Of a stretch of 64,000 nt of DNA, positions 36,310 through 47,222 are shown piece after piece. The DNA comes from Gonocerus acuteangulatus (lineage: Eukaryota; Arthropoda; Insecta; Hemiptera; Coreidae). Both the position numbers and the translations under genes were made by a program. The notes under the pieces were generated by a model. The model was not told the DNA's origin, did no database searches, and was given only the letters and a program-made list of their open reading frames with translations. The number at the start of each line of letters is the position of its first letter. Within the stretch, counting starts at the first letter, position 1. The DNA lies in contig OX328123.1 of the NCBI GenBank assembly GCA_946811695.1, positions 42,621,335-42,685,334 of the forward strand, written 5' to 3'.

Positions 36310-36525
36310 AATTTCCTTTTTTTATAAAATTCGAAAAATTGTAGCTATGCTGGGGTTTTTCATCTAGGACTAGCAGGAGATAAGAGGTAGTCATAGCCCG
36401 AATGCGAATCTGACACACATTCTGATGGATTCCCTCTGTCGAAAGAAGACACAAAACAATGTCCTAGATGCGATGAGACTTTGTCTATAAAACACATTTT
36501 AGCGCCATGCCACAACGTTGGGTAA
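36310..36525 (+). pseudogene. I-type LINE C-terminal tail fragment
   Basis: Frames RR*EVVIARMRI and then ESDTHSDGFPLSKEDTKQ, CPRCDETLSIKHILAPC match the tail after RNase H in I-clade LINEs (..ARLRLGHT… then CxxC….KHIL..C). One in-frame stop and a frameshift are present. It has no upstream RNase H and differs in sequence from the 16.3 kb copy. Confidence 0.65.
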
Positions 36526-36536
36526 TGATAGAAGAA

Positions 36537-36690
36537 TCTATATATATAAAAATCACGTGTCTGTTTGTTCCTTATACCAATCCACACTGTTTGGCCGATT
36601 GTTATCAAACTTGGCACGCAGGTAGGTCTTAATACCAGGGGGGAAATCTCCTAGACTAGGTCAAAATAGTAGAATTTCAAAATTTGGTCA
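36537..36690 (+). mobile_element. Helitron-type 5' end
   Basis: After a host A come TCTATATATATAAAAATCAC, gtgtctgtttgttcc and gtttggccgatt….caaacttggc. TC plus this TATATAAAA/TGTTTGTTCC start is the usual Helitron 5' end in insects. The unit resembles the 14484-14960 array. No matching 3' end was found downstream. Confidence 0.5.
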
Positions 36691-37362
36691 AAATGTCAGT
36701 TTTGTTCAAGAAAAATTTGCTACACTGAACCATTCAGATTCTGACGGTAATTTTGAATCGACAGCCATTTTGAATAAAGCCTCAAATTTATTTGTTGATG
36801 TTCTTGATAATTAGAATAACTCGAACACATTGACGACTTTACATCATTATATAATCATCTAATGCAGTTTATTTCAATTTTATATCAACAGTCACTGTCT
36901 AACTAAGGAGCGCTGGCCTTTCTTTAATAATAAGCTATCTAGATGCACGCTGTGGTGCTGGCCTCTGTCGGTTGTTTTATGAATTGCTGTGGTACTGGAC
37001 TCTGTTGGCTGTTTCACGAACTACTAGACAGATATAAACAAATCCACACTGTTTGACAATGTCTATAGGCCAGCGCCAATAGAGGACTATCAGGATTTGT
37101 GAGAGCAGATAGTTTGCAATGGTATGTTAGAAGTCAGGTAGTTCTGGAAACACATGGGTTTGGTAAAACTCGCATGACCACTATACTTTAGAAACAAATT
37201 CTTCAGTGTTATGTTTTGAACAACGTCAATTCCATGAAGAAAAATATTGTATTTACTCGGATTCTATGAAACCTCAAATATTATAGAAATACCACAACCA
37301 AAGATCACAATAATGCAGGAAATAGAAAAATTATTATGGTCACTGGGTAGAAAAAAAGAATA
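36691..37362. other. Unassigned, likely old repeat
   Basis: No ORF. Probably belongs partly to the Helitron-type element starting at 36537. Confidence 0.3.
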
Positions 37363-37660
37363 GTGTCTATCTGAACTCCCTCCCATTTCGGCATCTCCGG
37401 AAATGAGAAAGCAGACATGAGGGAGTGTATATTGATCTGTTATTATGAGACGGCTATGGGCGACAATAAACTTATAAAATTGTAAATCATGGACTGCTGG
37501 CTAAAACATTAGGGGGGGAGGAGCAAACATCCAGATATCTATAGTTATAAAGTTCATGATATGTTGGCTTTGCGGTTTTCCTGTAACCGATTAGAAATCT
37601 CTTTAGCAAGCCAAATCGGCCGCTCATAGCTACTTAATGAGAAAATTGAAGCCTCTAGGA
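37363..37660 (+). pseudogene. I-type LINE RNase H fragment
   Basis: SI*TPSHFGISGNEKADMRE is the last RNase H block (WTPSH.GI.GNE.AD) with a stop replacing the Trp. About 170 bp later SLASQIGRS*LLNEKIEA resembles the ARLRIGHS..L block of the tail. Heavily decayed. Confidence 0.5.
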
Positions 37661-37884
37661 GCAATTATTGCCAGGCAACCATTATGATATGAGGTTTATT
37701 TTTATTTAAGAACATTATTATTAATTTTCTTTAAGAGCATTATAATAAATCCGATCGTTATCGCGGCGATAATTCAACGGAAACTGCCCAATTTGGTAAG
37801 GCACAAGTAAGTGAGAGGGTATTATTAGGTTCTTGACAAGGTATTAAGAACCTAAAACTATGATCTCATAATTTTGATAGCCAT

Positions 37885-37945
37885 ACTGTTTTTGGGAGGG
37901 GCCTGGAAATTGGCCTCTTTCTTTCAACGTTAGTTTTTTTTTTGA
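37885..37945 (+). mobile_element. Terminal fragment of the 15.6-16.3 kb foldback family
   Basis: tttttgggaggggcctggaa then attggcctctttctttcaac and gttagttttttttttgagg match the outer arm end at 16262-16318. Confidence 0.5.
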
Positions 37946-38022
37946 GGATATCAATACTTTTTGTAAGGGAATTTTGAGTCGGCACCGTTGACGTTTGGCT
38001 CGGGGAGGATGACGCGGGGACG

Positions 38023-39273
38023 CACAGTGGTGCCAAACGCCCGAAAACCCTCAGGAAAAACCCTCTAGGTACTTGAATCTTTCAGATTTAGGTGTCTTTT
38101 TAAAGTATTTTTTTGTGCTGAGTCGAATGAGACCACTACCAAATTGATGGAATAATTATTTTGTAAGATAAACGGGTTTTATATTAAGAAAACCCTGAAA
38201 ATCAGCAAGTATTCAATATAAAAAAGCCCGTCACGCAGGAGCTGGATAACTAAGCACTTTCCTCAGAATTTGGGTAGTTTAGACTGCTTTCCAGAACAAT
38301 TTGCTTAAAATATCCTACATAAATAAAATAAAAACATGAATAGTTCTCTTTAAATTTGTAATGAGTAACTGATCAATTATTCATTTGCTTCCAGAGTTAT
38401 GTTTACACATGGTACCTATTACACTACGTAATAAATACAAAAAACCTCATATTATTTTGATCTAACGCAGGAACAGGATACAGTCACTCTAGTGGTAGAA
38501 AGCGCTCCTTGCGGCGGCTTTGTGAACCTACGTCTGACGGGCTTTTCTATTGAAATATATTACAAATTGAACCCCCGCTTCCCGATCGACCGATTCAGCT
38601 CATTTTTACAACACTTCTTTCTCATGAGATACCCACGACGCATACCGCGTTTCGCTACAATACAGCAGAAATTACGACCGGTATGAGTATATTAGGAATT
38701 TGGGTCCGGAGTAAACCCCCCCTTCTAATAAACCGATTGAGTTTATTTTTACAACACATATTTACCTGTAGATTACCACTACGAATACCGAGTTTCGTCG
38801 AAATATAACAAAAATCACGGCTGGTAGTGGCAAATTGGTATTGTGGGTCCGGAGTAAACCCCCCCCCCCCCTCCTAATGAACCGATTTAGTTTAGTTTTA
38901 CAACACATATTTACCTGTGGATTACCACTACGAATACCGAGTTTCGTCGAAATATACCAAAAATCACGGCTGGTAGTGGCGAATTGGTATTGTGGGTCCA
39001 GAGTAAACCCCCCCTTCTAATGAACCGATTTAGTTCATTTTTATATCTCACTTTTCTCTCTATATTACCACTACGAATACCAAGTTTCGTTGAAATATAA
39101 CAAACATTACGGCTGACATAGTCAAATTAGTGTTTTGGGTTCGGGGTAAACCCCCCATTCCGGTGGACCGACTTTGGTGGTTAACGAACTCGTTCAATCG
39201 TTTGCTAATTGAATGCTATATACCAAGTTTCGTGACGAAAAAACAAAAACTCTGGCCGCTATCGTGTTAACAG

Positions 39274-39345
<72 letters not shown>

Positions 39346-40278
39346 TTTAACGGGGGTCATTTTCGGTGTCTACTAGGTAGGATCGATAAAGATTTGAAGA
39401 AGTTTTTCAAAAATTCCGTCATACCTCAATAGCTACTTTCCTTCGGAGGAAAGTGCTAAAAGTTATATTCTACTCAATTGGTAGAGATATATATAATTCG
39501 AAATGTGTTTTTGAATGCGGAGTCGAATAAATAAATAACAGATGTAATTTTGTTAACTGTTCTCGTCGTATTCCTCATTCTTGAAATTTGAGCATATACG
39601 ACTAAATTTAGCAGTTTCACACGAGATATTTGATGGATCTCACTGTTTATGTTTAGTTACTTGCTAACACAACATTTTTAACAACTCTTTGCAGAAAAAA
39701 TAATGGTAAAGTAATAAAATCTCGTAAAATAATCACACCGCTAAATGACACCTTCATTTTATTATTCTGTGCACACATACAGGCGAGTACGGCGATGAAA
39801 TTTATAGGAAAGCAACTTCAAAACATGTACTTTTAGGTAAAACTATGCGGAGAGCATAGCTAAGTACCGCTTTTTTTTTCTACACTAAATAAACTAAACC
39901 AAATAGACTAAGGATAATTGAGTATCATTACAGATATATTCAAAACCTAAATGCACCAAGTTCATGGTACATTTTGGCAGAAAAGAAAATTCCTTTAAAA
40001 GCTACATATACTCATGAGACTTCCTGGGTAATATCAATTTTTCAGGAATAAAATAAGTGGTATAAAATATTGTTTTACTTTTTACTAAAAACTGTGCGAT
40101 TTTTACTCAGCGAGAAAACGGTCAACAAAAAGGTTTTTTGTGATCATACCTATTAATAAAATAGAAAAGCAATATTAAAGCAGTATTCCACAAATAATTA
40201 GGTATAAAAAAATGTTAGTTCAAACGCAATTGAACACCTTCGGTTTCGGAGGTTTTTTTTCCTCTCGGCACCACTGTG
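38023..40278. mobile_element. Transib-like element, copy 1 (interrupted)
   Basis: CACAGTGGTGCC at 38023-38034 and GGCACCACTGTG at 40267-40278 are perfect 12-bp TIRs flanked by GGACG at 38018-38022 and 40279-40283. A 5-bp GC-rich duplication and a CAC(A/T)RTG start are the hallmarks of the Transib superfamily, the relatives of RAG1. After removing the family-Y insertion the copy is about 1.0 kb, matches 60198-61140 over its whole length and has no transposase frame, so it is non-autonomous. Confidence 0.8.
38226..39461 (-). mobile_element. Helentron-like family Y inserted in the Transib-like element
   Basis: Starts gcccgtcacgcaggagctgg, ataactaagcactttcctca and ends cggaggaaagtgctaaaa. It contains the same four-unit minisatellite and (TA)n as 29223-30414 in inverse orientation. 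The empty site in the second Transib-like copy (60359-60368) shows insertion into AAAAAAG with no duplication apart from the A/T run, as expected for Helentrons. Confidence 0.88.
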
Positions 40279-40429
40279 GGACGTGACGCTTAGTAGTGTG
40301 TCAATCTGTTTGTCGGGTATTTTCGCATGTATATGAAGAACAGTGGGAAAACCCCCCAACTCAACTGTTCTGCATTGTCGGATTTTTCCTTTAGTTTTAG
40401 GTTTTAACTAGCAAACGATTCATTTGATA

Positions 40430-40763
40430 CCCCATATGACGGGTTTCCGAAAGAACAAAAAGGGCACCCCCTTGGGAGCGGAGTGAAACACAACTTTTCA
40501 GGATTTTTCGATTTTTCCTCGAATACACCCCACTTATACCCTACTTATTTCGATGAGTGAGTCAGTGATTTGTATATATTCCGATTTTCTGTCGCTTATA
40601 TCACAGAAACGCTTCAATGAAGAATTATGAAACTTATCAATTTTGCTCAAATCTATTATTATTATGCCTGTTTAAAAGTTCTTAAATTTATCTTGAACTG
40701 GTTCAAAGTTATGAGAGTGAGAAAAGCGGCTCTAATACGGCGTGTAATATACACACAGCGACG
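40430..40763 (-). repeat. Dispersed repeat, inverse of 13998-14460
   Basis: Shares catttgatacccca, gggtttccgaaag, aacacaacttttc.ggatttttcgattttt, tgagtgagtcagtga and ctctaatacgg.gtgtaatatacacacag with the 14 kb repeat. Confidence 0.6.
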
Positions 40764-40815
40764 TTTTATGACACATTTTTACCGATCAAATAAAAATTTC
40801 GGGGGGGGGGCTGCA
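40764..40815. mobile_element. hAT-type MITE fragment
   Basis: ttatgacacatttttaccga, tcaaataaaaatttcggggg and ctgca match 30790-30840. The right terminus is lost. Confidence 0.6.
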
Positions 40816-41113
40816 TTGGGTACTCGTACTTAAACGTTGATTGGCGAATAGTAAATCGAGTCAAGACAGCCTCGCTCCAGTTATTGGCATGATAACTCGA
40901 TGGCCAATCTTTGGCGTTATGTTTTATAGTCCGTAAGTATTGGAATTAGTTCAAGCTATGATAAAAAAATTGGGGAATGAAAAAAAAAACGACAACAGAA
41001 ACACTTTAGGCAGGGAACTATTAACGATTACCGTTACTGTTTGTGTTTGCTTCCCTTTATTTAGTTTATGGCTCCAATTAGGAACAATGAATCAATTAGC
41101 CGAATAGAGAGCT

Positions 41114-41524
41114 GTCAGAGTAATGACTTCACCATGAAGTAGGGGCCTCCAGGCAGAAAATAGAAATAAAAAAGCGGAAAGGTCATAATTGCGGACGGTT
41201 CATTACGAACCAATTCATCTACGGGGAATGTCGTGCAGCCGGACTCCCTCTACCGGCTACTCAGTGTTTTTCTCACAAACAGCTGGAGGCATTTTTTTCA
41301 AGTCAGCTGTTGGAATCATATGGCAACGATTACAACGAGGAAACAGTCCCCGCCTCACTGGAACAGGAGTTTATTTTAGTAAACTACATTTCTACACTCC
41401 TTCTGTGGTGGCGACACGAACGGTACCAACGGTAGAGAAAGGGTTAAGCAGGCAGGTATTCTCCACAAGGTTTTTAATTAATTCAATTCTTCGACCAATT
41501 CACTTGAGAAAAAATATTATATAA
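41114..41524 (+). other. Possible LTR or LTR-element leader
   Basis: Opens TGTCAGAGTAATGA as at 12147, and at 41408 has gtggtggcgacacgaacgg, a motif often found around an LTR/primer-binding-site junction. An overlapping 111-codon frame has no recognised domain. No second end was found. Confidence 0.25.
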
Positions 41525-41954
41525 ACTACTATATGAAAATAATTGCATTGACATGGACAATTTTATTGGCTGGTAACTCATTGAGACAAAGATTGACGGT
41601 GATTCAGGTAGCGGAAAGTAATTTTGCATAGCCCTAAATATAGGGAAAAATTCAACTAGCCACAGAAGAACATTTTTTAATGTTAGAAAAAAGAGGGAGA
41701 GTATTTTTTTTGTCTAAGGAATAAACATACTTTGATGTTTTTCGAGAAAAAGAAAAGACAACAAATGTTAAACGTGCATCCTTGGAAAGGAGCTGTGGAC
41801 GTTTTGCACTCGAGAAATTACTCAATACGCATTGCACTACATGAGATTTATAATAAAAGTAATAATATATAGAAGTCATTTATAATATTTATCTTATAGC
41901 AATAATAGTCAAGTACGTGTGTAATCTCATTTTATTTTCCTTTTTGCAGTTACA
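41525..41954. other. Unassigned
   Basis: AT-rich, no gene or repeat recognised. Confidence 0.4.
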
Positions 41955-42133
41955 TGTAGGCCATTGGTGCCGGGCTGTCTACTGGTTACCAATCTTTCTA
42001 AGCAACCATGGTGCTGCAAGGATTTTTTTCAAGAGGCCATGAAATGAGATAAATTCTTTCTGCAGGTGGGTCTCTAACCCCCATCTCCAGCCTAAAAATC
42101 CAAGGCGTTAGCTACTACCCCACGGGGAGACCC
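41955..42133 (-). mobile_element. tRNA-derived SINE, diverged
   Basis: Complement of the SINE: aggccattggtgccgggctg, aaccatggtgctgcaagga, then gcaggtgggtctctaacccc (B box region) and aaggcgttagctactacccc with acggggagacc (A box and head). Many substitutions make it an old copy. Confidence 0.7.
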
Positions 42134-42805
42134 TGTAATATAATTTCCAGAAATTAAAACAGAATTTTAAGCACAAATATCTCGATAATTTAAAAATAAA
42201 AATTTAAATACATCTCCTAAACCAAGTATTTATCTTTGCGTTCCCTCATAAGGAACATCTCATAAGTGTTCAAAGTAGCCAGGACAGAGAAGGAAATTTG
42301 ATGAGATCTGAATTAGACAGCCCTAAATTTAGCACATGAATTTATAACTCATGTTCCACGAACTCAGTTAAGTCTCCATAATTGAGAATTCCCTAAGCAC
42401 ATTATTAGCTAAGACTTCAATCATCCGGGGCGTTACCCAAGAGCAGCACATAAACCCTAAGTGACTTCCCTAGTACTTAAGTGAATCGATCTTTTACATA
42501 TGAATGTTTTCAGATTATTCCTTTTATACTGCCGAAAACGGTGAAAGATTCGAAAATGAAACATTAGACAAGAGGTCCCGGTTACTTAGGAATTCGAAGA
42601 GACTAAAAATAAAATAAACATTTATTCAAAATAAATTAATTCTAAAATTTTGAGAATGAGGGCCATGTATCGATTGCTGATAGAAAATAATATTATTTTC
42701 ATTACATATAATGCGTAATACTTACCTTATGCTTTATTAATATCGATAGAGAGTAGGTTTATGTTTGACAAATTACGTTCTAACAAGACTAATATATAAA
42801 TATAA

Positions 42806-42815
<10 letters not shown>
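42134..42815. other. Unassigned
   Basis: No ORF or repeat recognised. A (TA)n follows at 42816-42854. Confidence 0.4.
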
Positions 42816-42857
<42 letters not shown>

Positions 42858-43071
42858 TTATTATTGAGGGGCTTCTACCTCCAGCGGGGTTTCTACTCTG
42901 CTACTACCTCTGCGATATTTCGGTGGATTCCTCACAGGAAATAATTCTTAGTTAATTAATTAAATCTTCTGGATTCTTCTTCAGGCTATTTAAATGGATT
43001 CCCATTCTCTTGGCTACCATCCCGCCAAGGATGACACAAATAGCCTCACGAAGCTCTAAATGTATCCAGGG

Positions 43072-43072
<1 letters not shown>

Positions 43073-43108
<36 letters not shown>

Positions 43109-43215
43109 TATAAATTATAGCAAGGGTCATTTTGGGTTTCTACTAGATAGGATCGATGAAGATTTGAAGAAATGTTTCAAAAATGTTTTCATTTCCTTCA
43201 GGAAGTCCTAAAAAT
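43073..43215 (-). mobile_element. Helentron-like family Y, 5'-end fragment
   Basis: (TA)n followed by agggtcattttgggtttcta, ctagataggatcgatgaaga, tttgaagaaatgtttcaaaa and tttccttcaggaag.ctaaaa, in complement the first ~150 bp of family Y. Confidence 0.65.
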
Positions 43216-44166
43216 TGAAAAAAAAATCCTATAAACTTAAAAATTGGATAAATGAAATATTATCTGAAAAGGTTTTTTCGCCTTTCTTTCAAAAATATAT
43301 TAAAGTTATATTTGCACTACATAAAAATTATAGTATAGTGTCTATTTGTGGACTACCCATTTGCCAACATTACATCCATGTCAAAAAATACGATTATGTG
43401 TCCTCGTTATCTGGAAGTATGTTAATTAGTGTTTTACAGAAAAATTCGTATTAGATACATAGCAAAAATAGTAGCAGGTCCTCCATAGTTGAAACAGAAA
43501 GAATATATGGTCTGTAGTATAGACAATAAGAAGAACGCGAATGTACATGAGGATTCAGACAAAATTTAATGGACCTCCTATGTTCGGATATTTAGCAAAT
43601 TATTATTTGATTCTCCAAAGTCTAATTTTCTGGTTCCAAGAAGTCTAAATATAGACCCTTTTAGGCTTCTCTCAGAATCCTGAACCAATGAAATTGGTCA
43701 ATATACTAATGGAATTGCTCAGCTTTTTTTTATAATTGGCGTATTTTGGAATTAGTGATTTACTTTGATAGTTTTATTAGAAACGTTTAACAAAAACAGA
43801 AAATCATTTGCTGTGGCCGCTTTAGAAACTGCCGGAATTCTAATGCACTAACAAAAACATTACAAAAAGAAATAGAAGATTCTTCCAAGAACGACAATTA
43901 TGTTAAAATTGAACTTTCTGCAGGACATAAGTAAATTTTCAATAAAGTTCTAACAGTAAATATTTTATTTTCTTGAAATACGTGGGCAGGGAAATGAAGA
44001 TAGAATCCTTTAGCGGATTATTAAACTAGTCAAATTCAAGGTCTGACACGTGTTCTTGTTTTACTAAGTCTGGATAAATATAATGACATTTTAGATTTGA
44101 ACATTTATCATAGTTGAAATAGTGAATTTTTCAAACATTTATGATATTACAGTCATATAATATTAT
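43216..44166. other. Unassigned
   Basis: An AT-rich stretch. The 79-codon frame at 43215-43454 has no recognised motif. Confidence 0.4.
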
Positions 44167-44339
44167 CAGGGCCGCCACATGGGGGGGGGGGACTGCCGGG
44201 TACAGTTGTCCCGGGCCCGGGTCTCGCTAATTGGAAAAAAAATGTATAGGTTATGAGCTTATAAAAATAATGGGGTTTAGAAATATAGACAGGCCTAGCC
44301 TATATTTATTGGAATGGGAACTATATTTTTTTTAATGTA

Positions 44340-45735
44340 CAGCAAAAATAATGGTCATCCGTTGGCCAGCGTATTCTCCAATGTGAGATCAGAAAAAATA
44401 ACCCCCATTTGACCCCCGCAAAATTAACCTTGAAATGTTATTCAAGGTCAATTTTTTTTATTGAATATTTCCAAACTACGAGTCAAGAGGAAGAAAAAAG
44501 TCAACGGCACCATAGGTCAGAAATGACTCCTTAGGGTCAAAATGACCATTAACAGCGTATACGTTGGCCATCCCATTCTAATCGACAAATGGTGGTCGAT
44601 TTTGCTCATTTCTTTTTTTAAAGTTTCTAGTAACATCGCCTTATGCAAAAATACCTCCTTTGAATTTTTTTAAAAAGCATCTTCCAGTATAAAAAATTAT
44701 GAGTGTATTGTAAAACGGCCCCCTCAGCGCCATTCATTGAAGAACGATAACTCACATTTTACAATAGATAGGAATGCCTTCTTGAGGTTATTCTCGAAGC
44801 TTATCAAGAGCTCTTTGCTTTGTGCTTTCATTGAATCGCTGAAATTACTCATTACGGATTTCACATGTCAAGTAGGAATTTCATGAACCATCGAGTCCTT
44901 CGCAGAAAAGAGGATAGAATAATTGCCCTCGATCGATCCAGGCCTAATATGCAGCTGAGAAGATTGGCCCAAGCTACGGGAGTCTCGAGGATGACGGTCC
45001 GCCGGATCCTTCGGGAAGAACGTCTCCCTTCAGATTACAGCAAGTTCAGGAGTTGAGGCCCGGGGATCAGGAGCAGAGAGCATTGTTTTGCAGGTGGGTG
45101 CTGGACAAGTTGGAACGGCATCCACACTTCCTGCAAGGGCAAGTATTCTATATTCTAGTCTGGGAGGGATTAGCTGGTTCATGAAATTCATCCATGACCT
45201 GGGAAATCCTTAATGAGAAATTCCAGCGATTGATTGAAAGCTTATGGCAATAAAGCTCTTGATAAGCTTTGAGGATAACCTCATGAAGGCATTTCTGTCA
45301 ATTGTAAAATATGACTTATAGTCATCTTATTAATGCCGCTGAGAGGCTCGTTTTTTAATATACTTGTAATTTTTTATACTAGACGATGCTTTTAAATAAA
45401 TTCAAACGAGGTTTCTTGTGTAAGGCAATGCTAGTAGAACATGTAAAAAAAATATTATCTAAATCGGCCACCATTTGTCAATTAGAATCGAATGGCCCAC
45501 GTATACGCTGTTAATTGGCCATGTTGACCATAAGGAGTCATTTCTGACCTATGGTGCCGTTGACTTTTTTCATCCTCATGAGTCGTAGATTCGAAATATG
45601 CAATAAAGAAATTTGACCTTGAATAACATTTCAAGGTCAATTTTGCGGGGGTTAATATGGGGGTTATTTTTTCCGATCTCGCATTGGAGAATCATCTGGC
45701 AAACGGATGACTCTCCAAATTTTTGGGACACCCTG
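44340..45735 (+). mobile_element. Mariner-like transposon with ~500-bp inverted repeats
   Basis: Begins CAGcaaaaataatggtcatc and ends in gggacaccctG (CAGGGTGTCCC on the other strand, the usual Tc1/mariner-group start), with TA at 44338-44339 and 45736-45737. The arms (about 44340-44870 and 45200-45735) are inverted copies, e.g. aagcttatcaagagctcttt against aaagctcttgataagcttt. Only ~330 bp of unique sequence remain in the middle, holding part of a transposase. Confidence 0.8.
44865..45180 (+). pseudogene. Tc1/mariner-group transposase, N-terminal part
   Basis: First frame: …RPNMQLRRLAQATGVSRMTV RRILRE…, a helix-turn-helix of the kind that binds TIRs (…LA..TGVS..TV.RIL). After a frameshift near 45040 the next frame gives VQELRPGDQEQRALFCRW and VLDKLERHPHFLQGQVFY, matching the ..VQ.L...D...R..FC.W......PxFL..V.FTDE region just before the first catalytic Asp. 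The catalytic domain is missing, cut off by the right inverted repeat. Confidence 0.8.
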
Positions 45736-45963
45736 TACATAAACGACAAAACAAGTGCAGTCCCAGTATAGTATATTTCATCAGGAGTCGTAATAAAACT
45801 ACAAGTACCGAAAGTGACCTTTGCTGCACCGATTGTCGGCTTTTATTCTCATTTCGCTCAAAACTTAAGATGAAAATAATTTTAAAATGTCCAAAGTCCT
45901 ATAGCAAAGTACTAGAATTTTCAGTCTTGCTCTGAGAAGTGGGGGGCCCGTGTTCTGGTCCTG

Positions 45964-47054
45964 AATATTGTATCGCCATACAGCCATATTATGGGATATA
46001 ATATCGCCATTCGCCTTACAAATCTAATACTTTAAGATAAGAGGAGATAATCCTCTAATACATTTCTGAGGGGGTAATGATAACCGTGTTCAACCTAAAA
46101 TACAATTAAAACATTTCTAGGAGAAAAATGGTAACCACAAACACATTATAACCACTTAAAGAACTCAAAAGAGAAATTTTTGTTACAATTCTTAAAATTA
46201 ACCAGCAAAATAGGTCTTTCTCAACTGGTGTTTACCCAGGACAAAAATTATTAAAATGCTTGTAACGGTCGACATTTCGCTTATCACAAGGATAAGATCC
46301 TATTCTTTCAATAATAATCCTACATAATCATTCGCATATGTTGATTTTACTAGCGTTACTTAGCGTTAATGCTAATAGTTTATTAATATTAATGTTTTTG
46401 TGCAATCCAATTGACCGGATTAGAAGTTAGAATGTTTCATTTTTAGAAGGAGGCTAGTCATCTGTTATACCGATAGACCGCACAAGAGCGGACGAGAAAG
46501 AGCAGGAGTTATTTGCCAGACCCAATCTAAAAACTCCTCTGACTCAATAGGCCTACTATATATTTTTCAGATAGAAATATATATGAGGTTTCAATACGGG
46601 AAAGCTTTGAGAAAGTACAACAAGAAAACCCCCTACTCCCATACTCTGTTTACATGTATCACTAACATGAGATGAAATCTTCATGAAAGACTTTTAAGGA
46701 ATTACTACAACCTGTAATATTTATTAAGCATAAGCATTGTTTTACCTCATCAAATATTTAGGTGGTACATTGTTCTAAATTAAGGGTCGTTTTTTAAAAT
46801 ATACACAAACATATGAAATAAAGTTTATTAGAAAATTAACTTTGTATCGCATTAAAAATTACGAATATCAGAATATTTCTATTTTATTACAAGATAAAAA
46901 TGATTATTGTATGACCTAGGAAACCCGCGCACACACACCCTCAAACTTTCAATCAAACTGACTTCATTACATCCATTACGCATACATGTTGTGTCTTATT
47001 TTGTCATAGAGTTTTATTTTACGGAGGTGTTTTTGAATGGAGGCTATGTGTGTG
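45964..47054. other. Unassigned
   Basis: No gene or repeat recognised. Contains a short CACACAC at 46930. Confidence 0.4.
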
Positions 47055-47185
47055 TATAGCGCGTTTCCGCAAGGGAGAAAACCTTCTTATGAGGTCGACC
47101 TCATGAAGCAACCCTGAAGAGCGGACTATAAAATGTCATGTTTCAGGAGTTATAGATCACGAAAATAACGGTGTATTTGTATGTG
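47055..47185 (+). mobile_element. Helentron-like family X, 5'-end fragment
   Basis: tagcgcgtttccgcaaggga, gaaaaccttcttatgaggtcg and tgtttcaggagttatagatc…aaaataacggtg follow the first 130 bp of copies A/B. A GT microsatellite replaces the (TA)n. Confidence 0.65.
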
Positions 47186-47222
47186 AGTGAGTGTGTGTGT
47201 GTGTATAAATTATATATATATA

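Larger units (their letters stand above)
44167..45963. mobile_element. hAT-like element interrupted by a mariner-like one
   Basis: CAGGGCCGCC at 44167 and ..GGTCCTG ending at 45963 are flanked by AATATTAT (44159-44166) and AATATTGT (45964-45971), 7 of 8 identical. The termini are short and G/C-rich with G-runs inside. Without the mariner-like insert about 400 bp remain, so this is a MITE-sized element. Confidence 0.6.

Noticed and set aside
40251..40278. Actual immunoglobulin-type recombination signal
   Set aside because: The heptamer forms the end of a transposon with a 5-bp target duplication, and no receptor gene segments are nearby. The resemblance is to Transib ends.
41189..41524. 111-codon ORF as a host gene
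   Set aside because: No domain or homologous motif was recognised, and the region starts with the same TGTCAGAGTAATGA as 12147, so it is more likely an LTR or leader.
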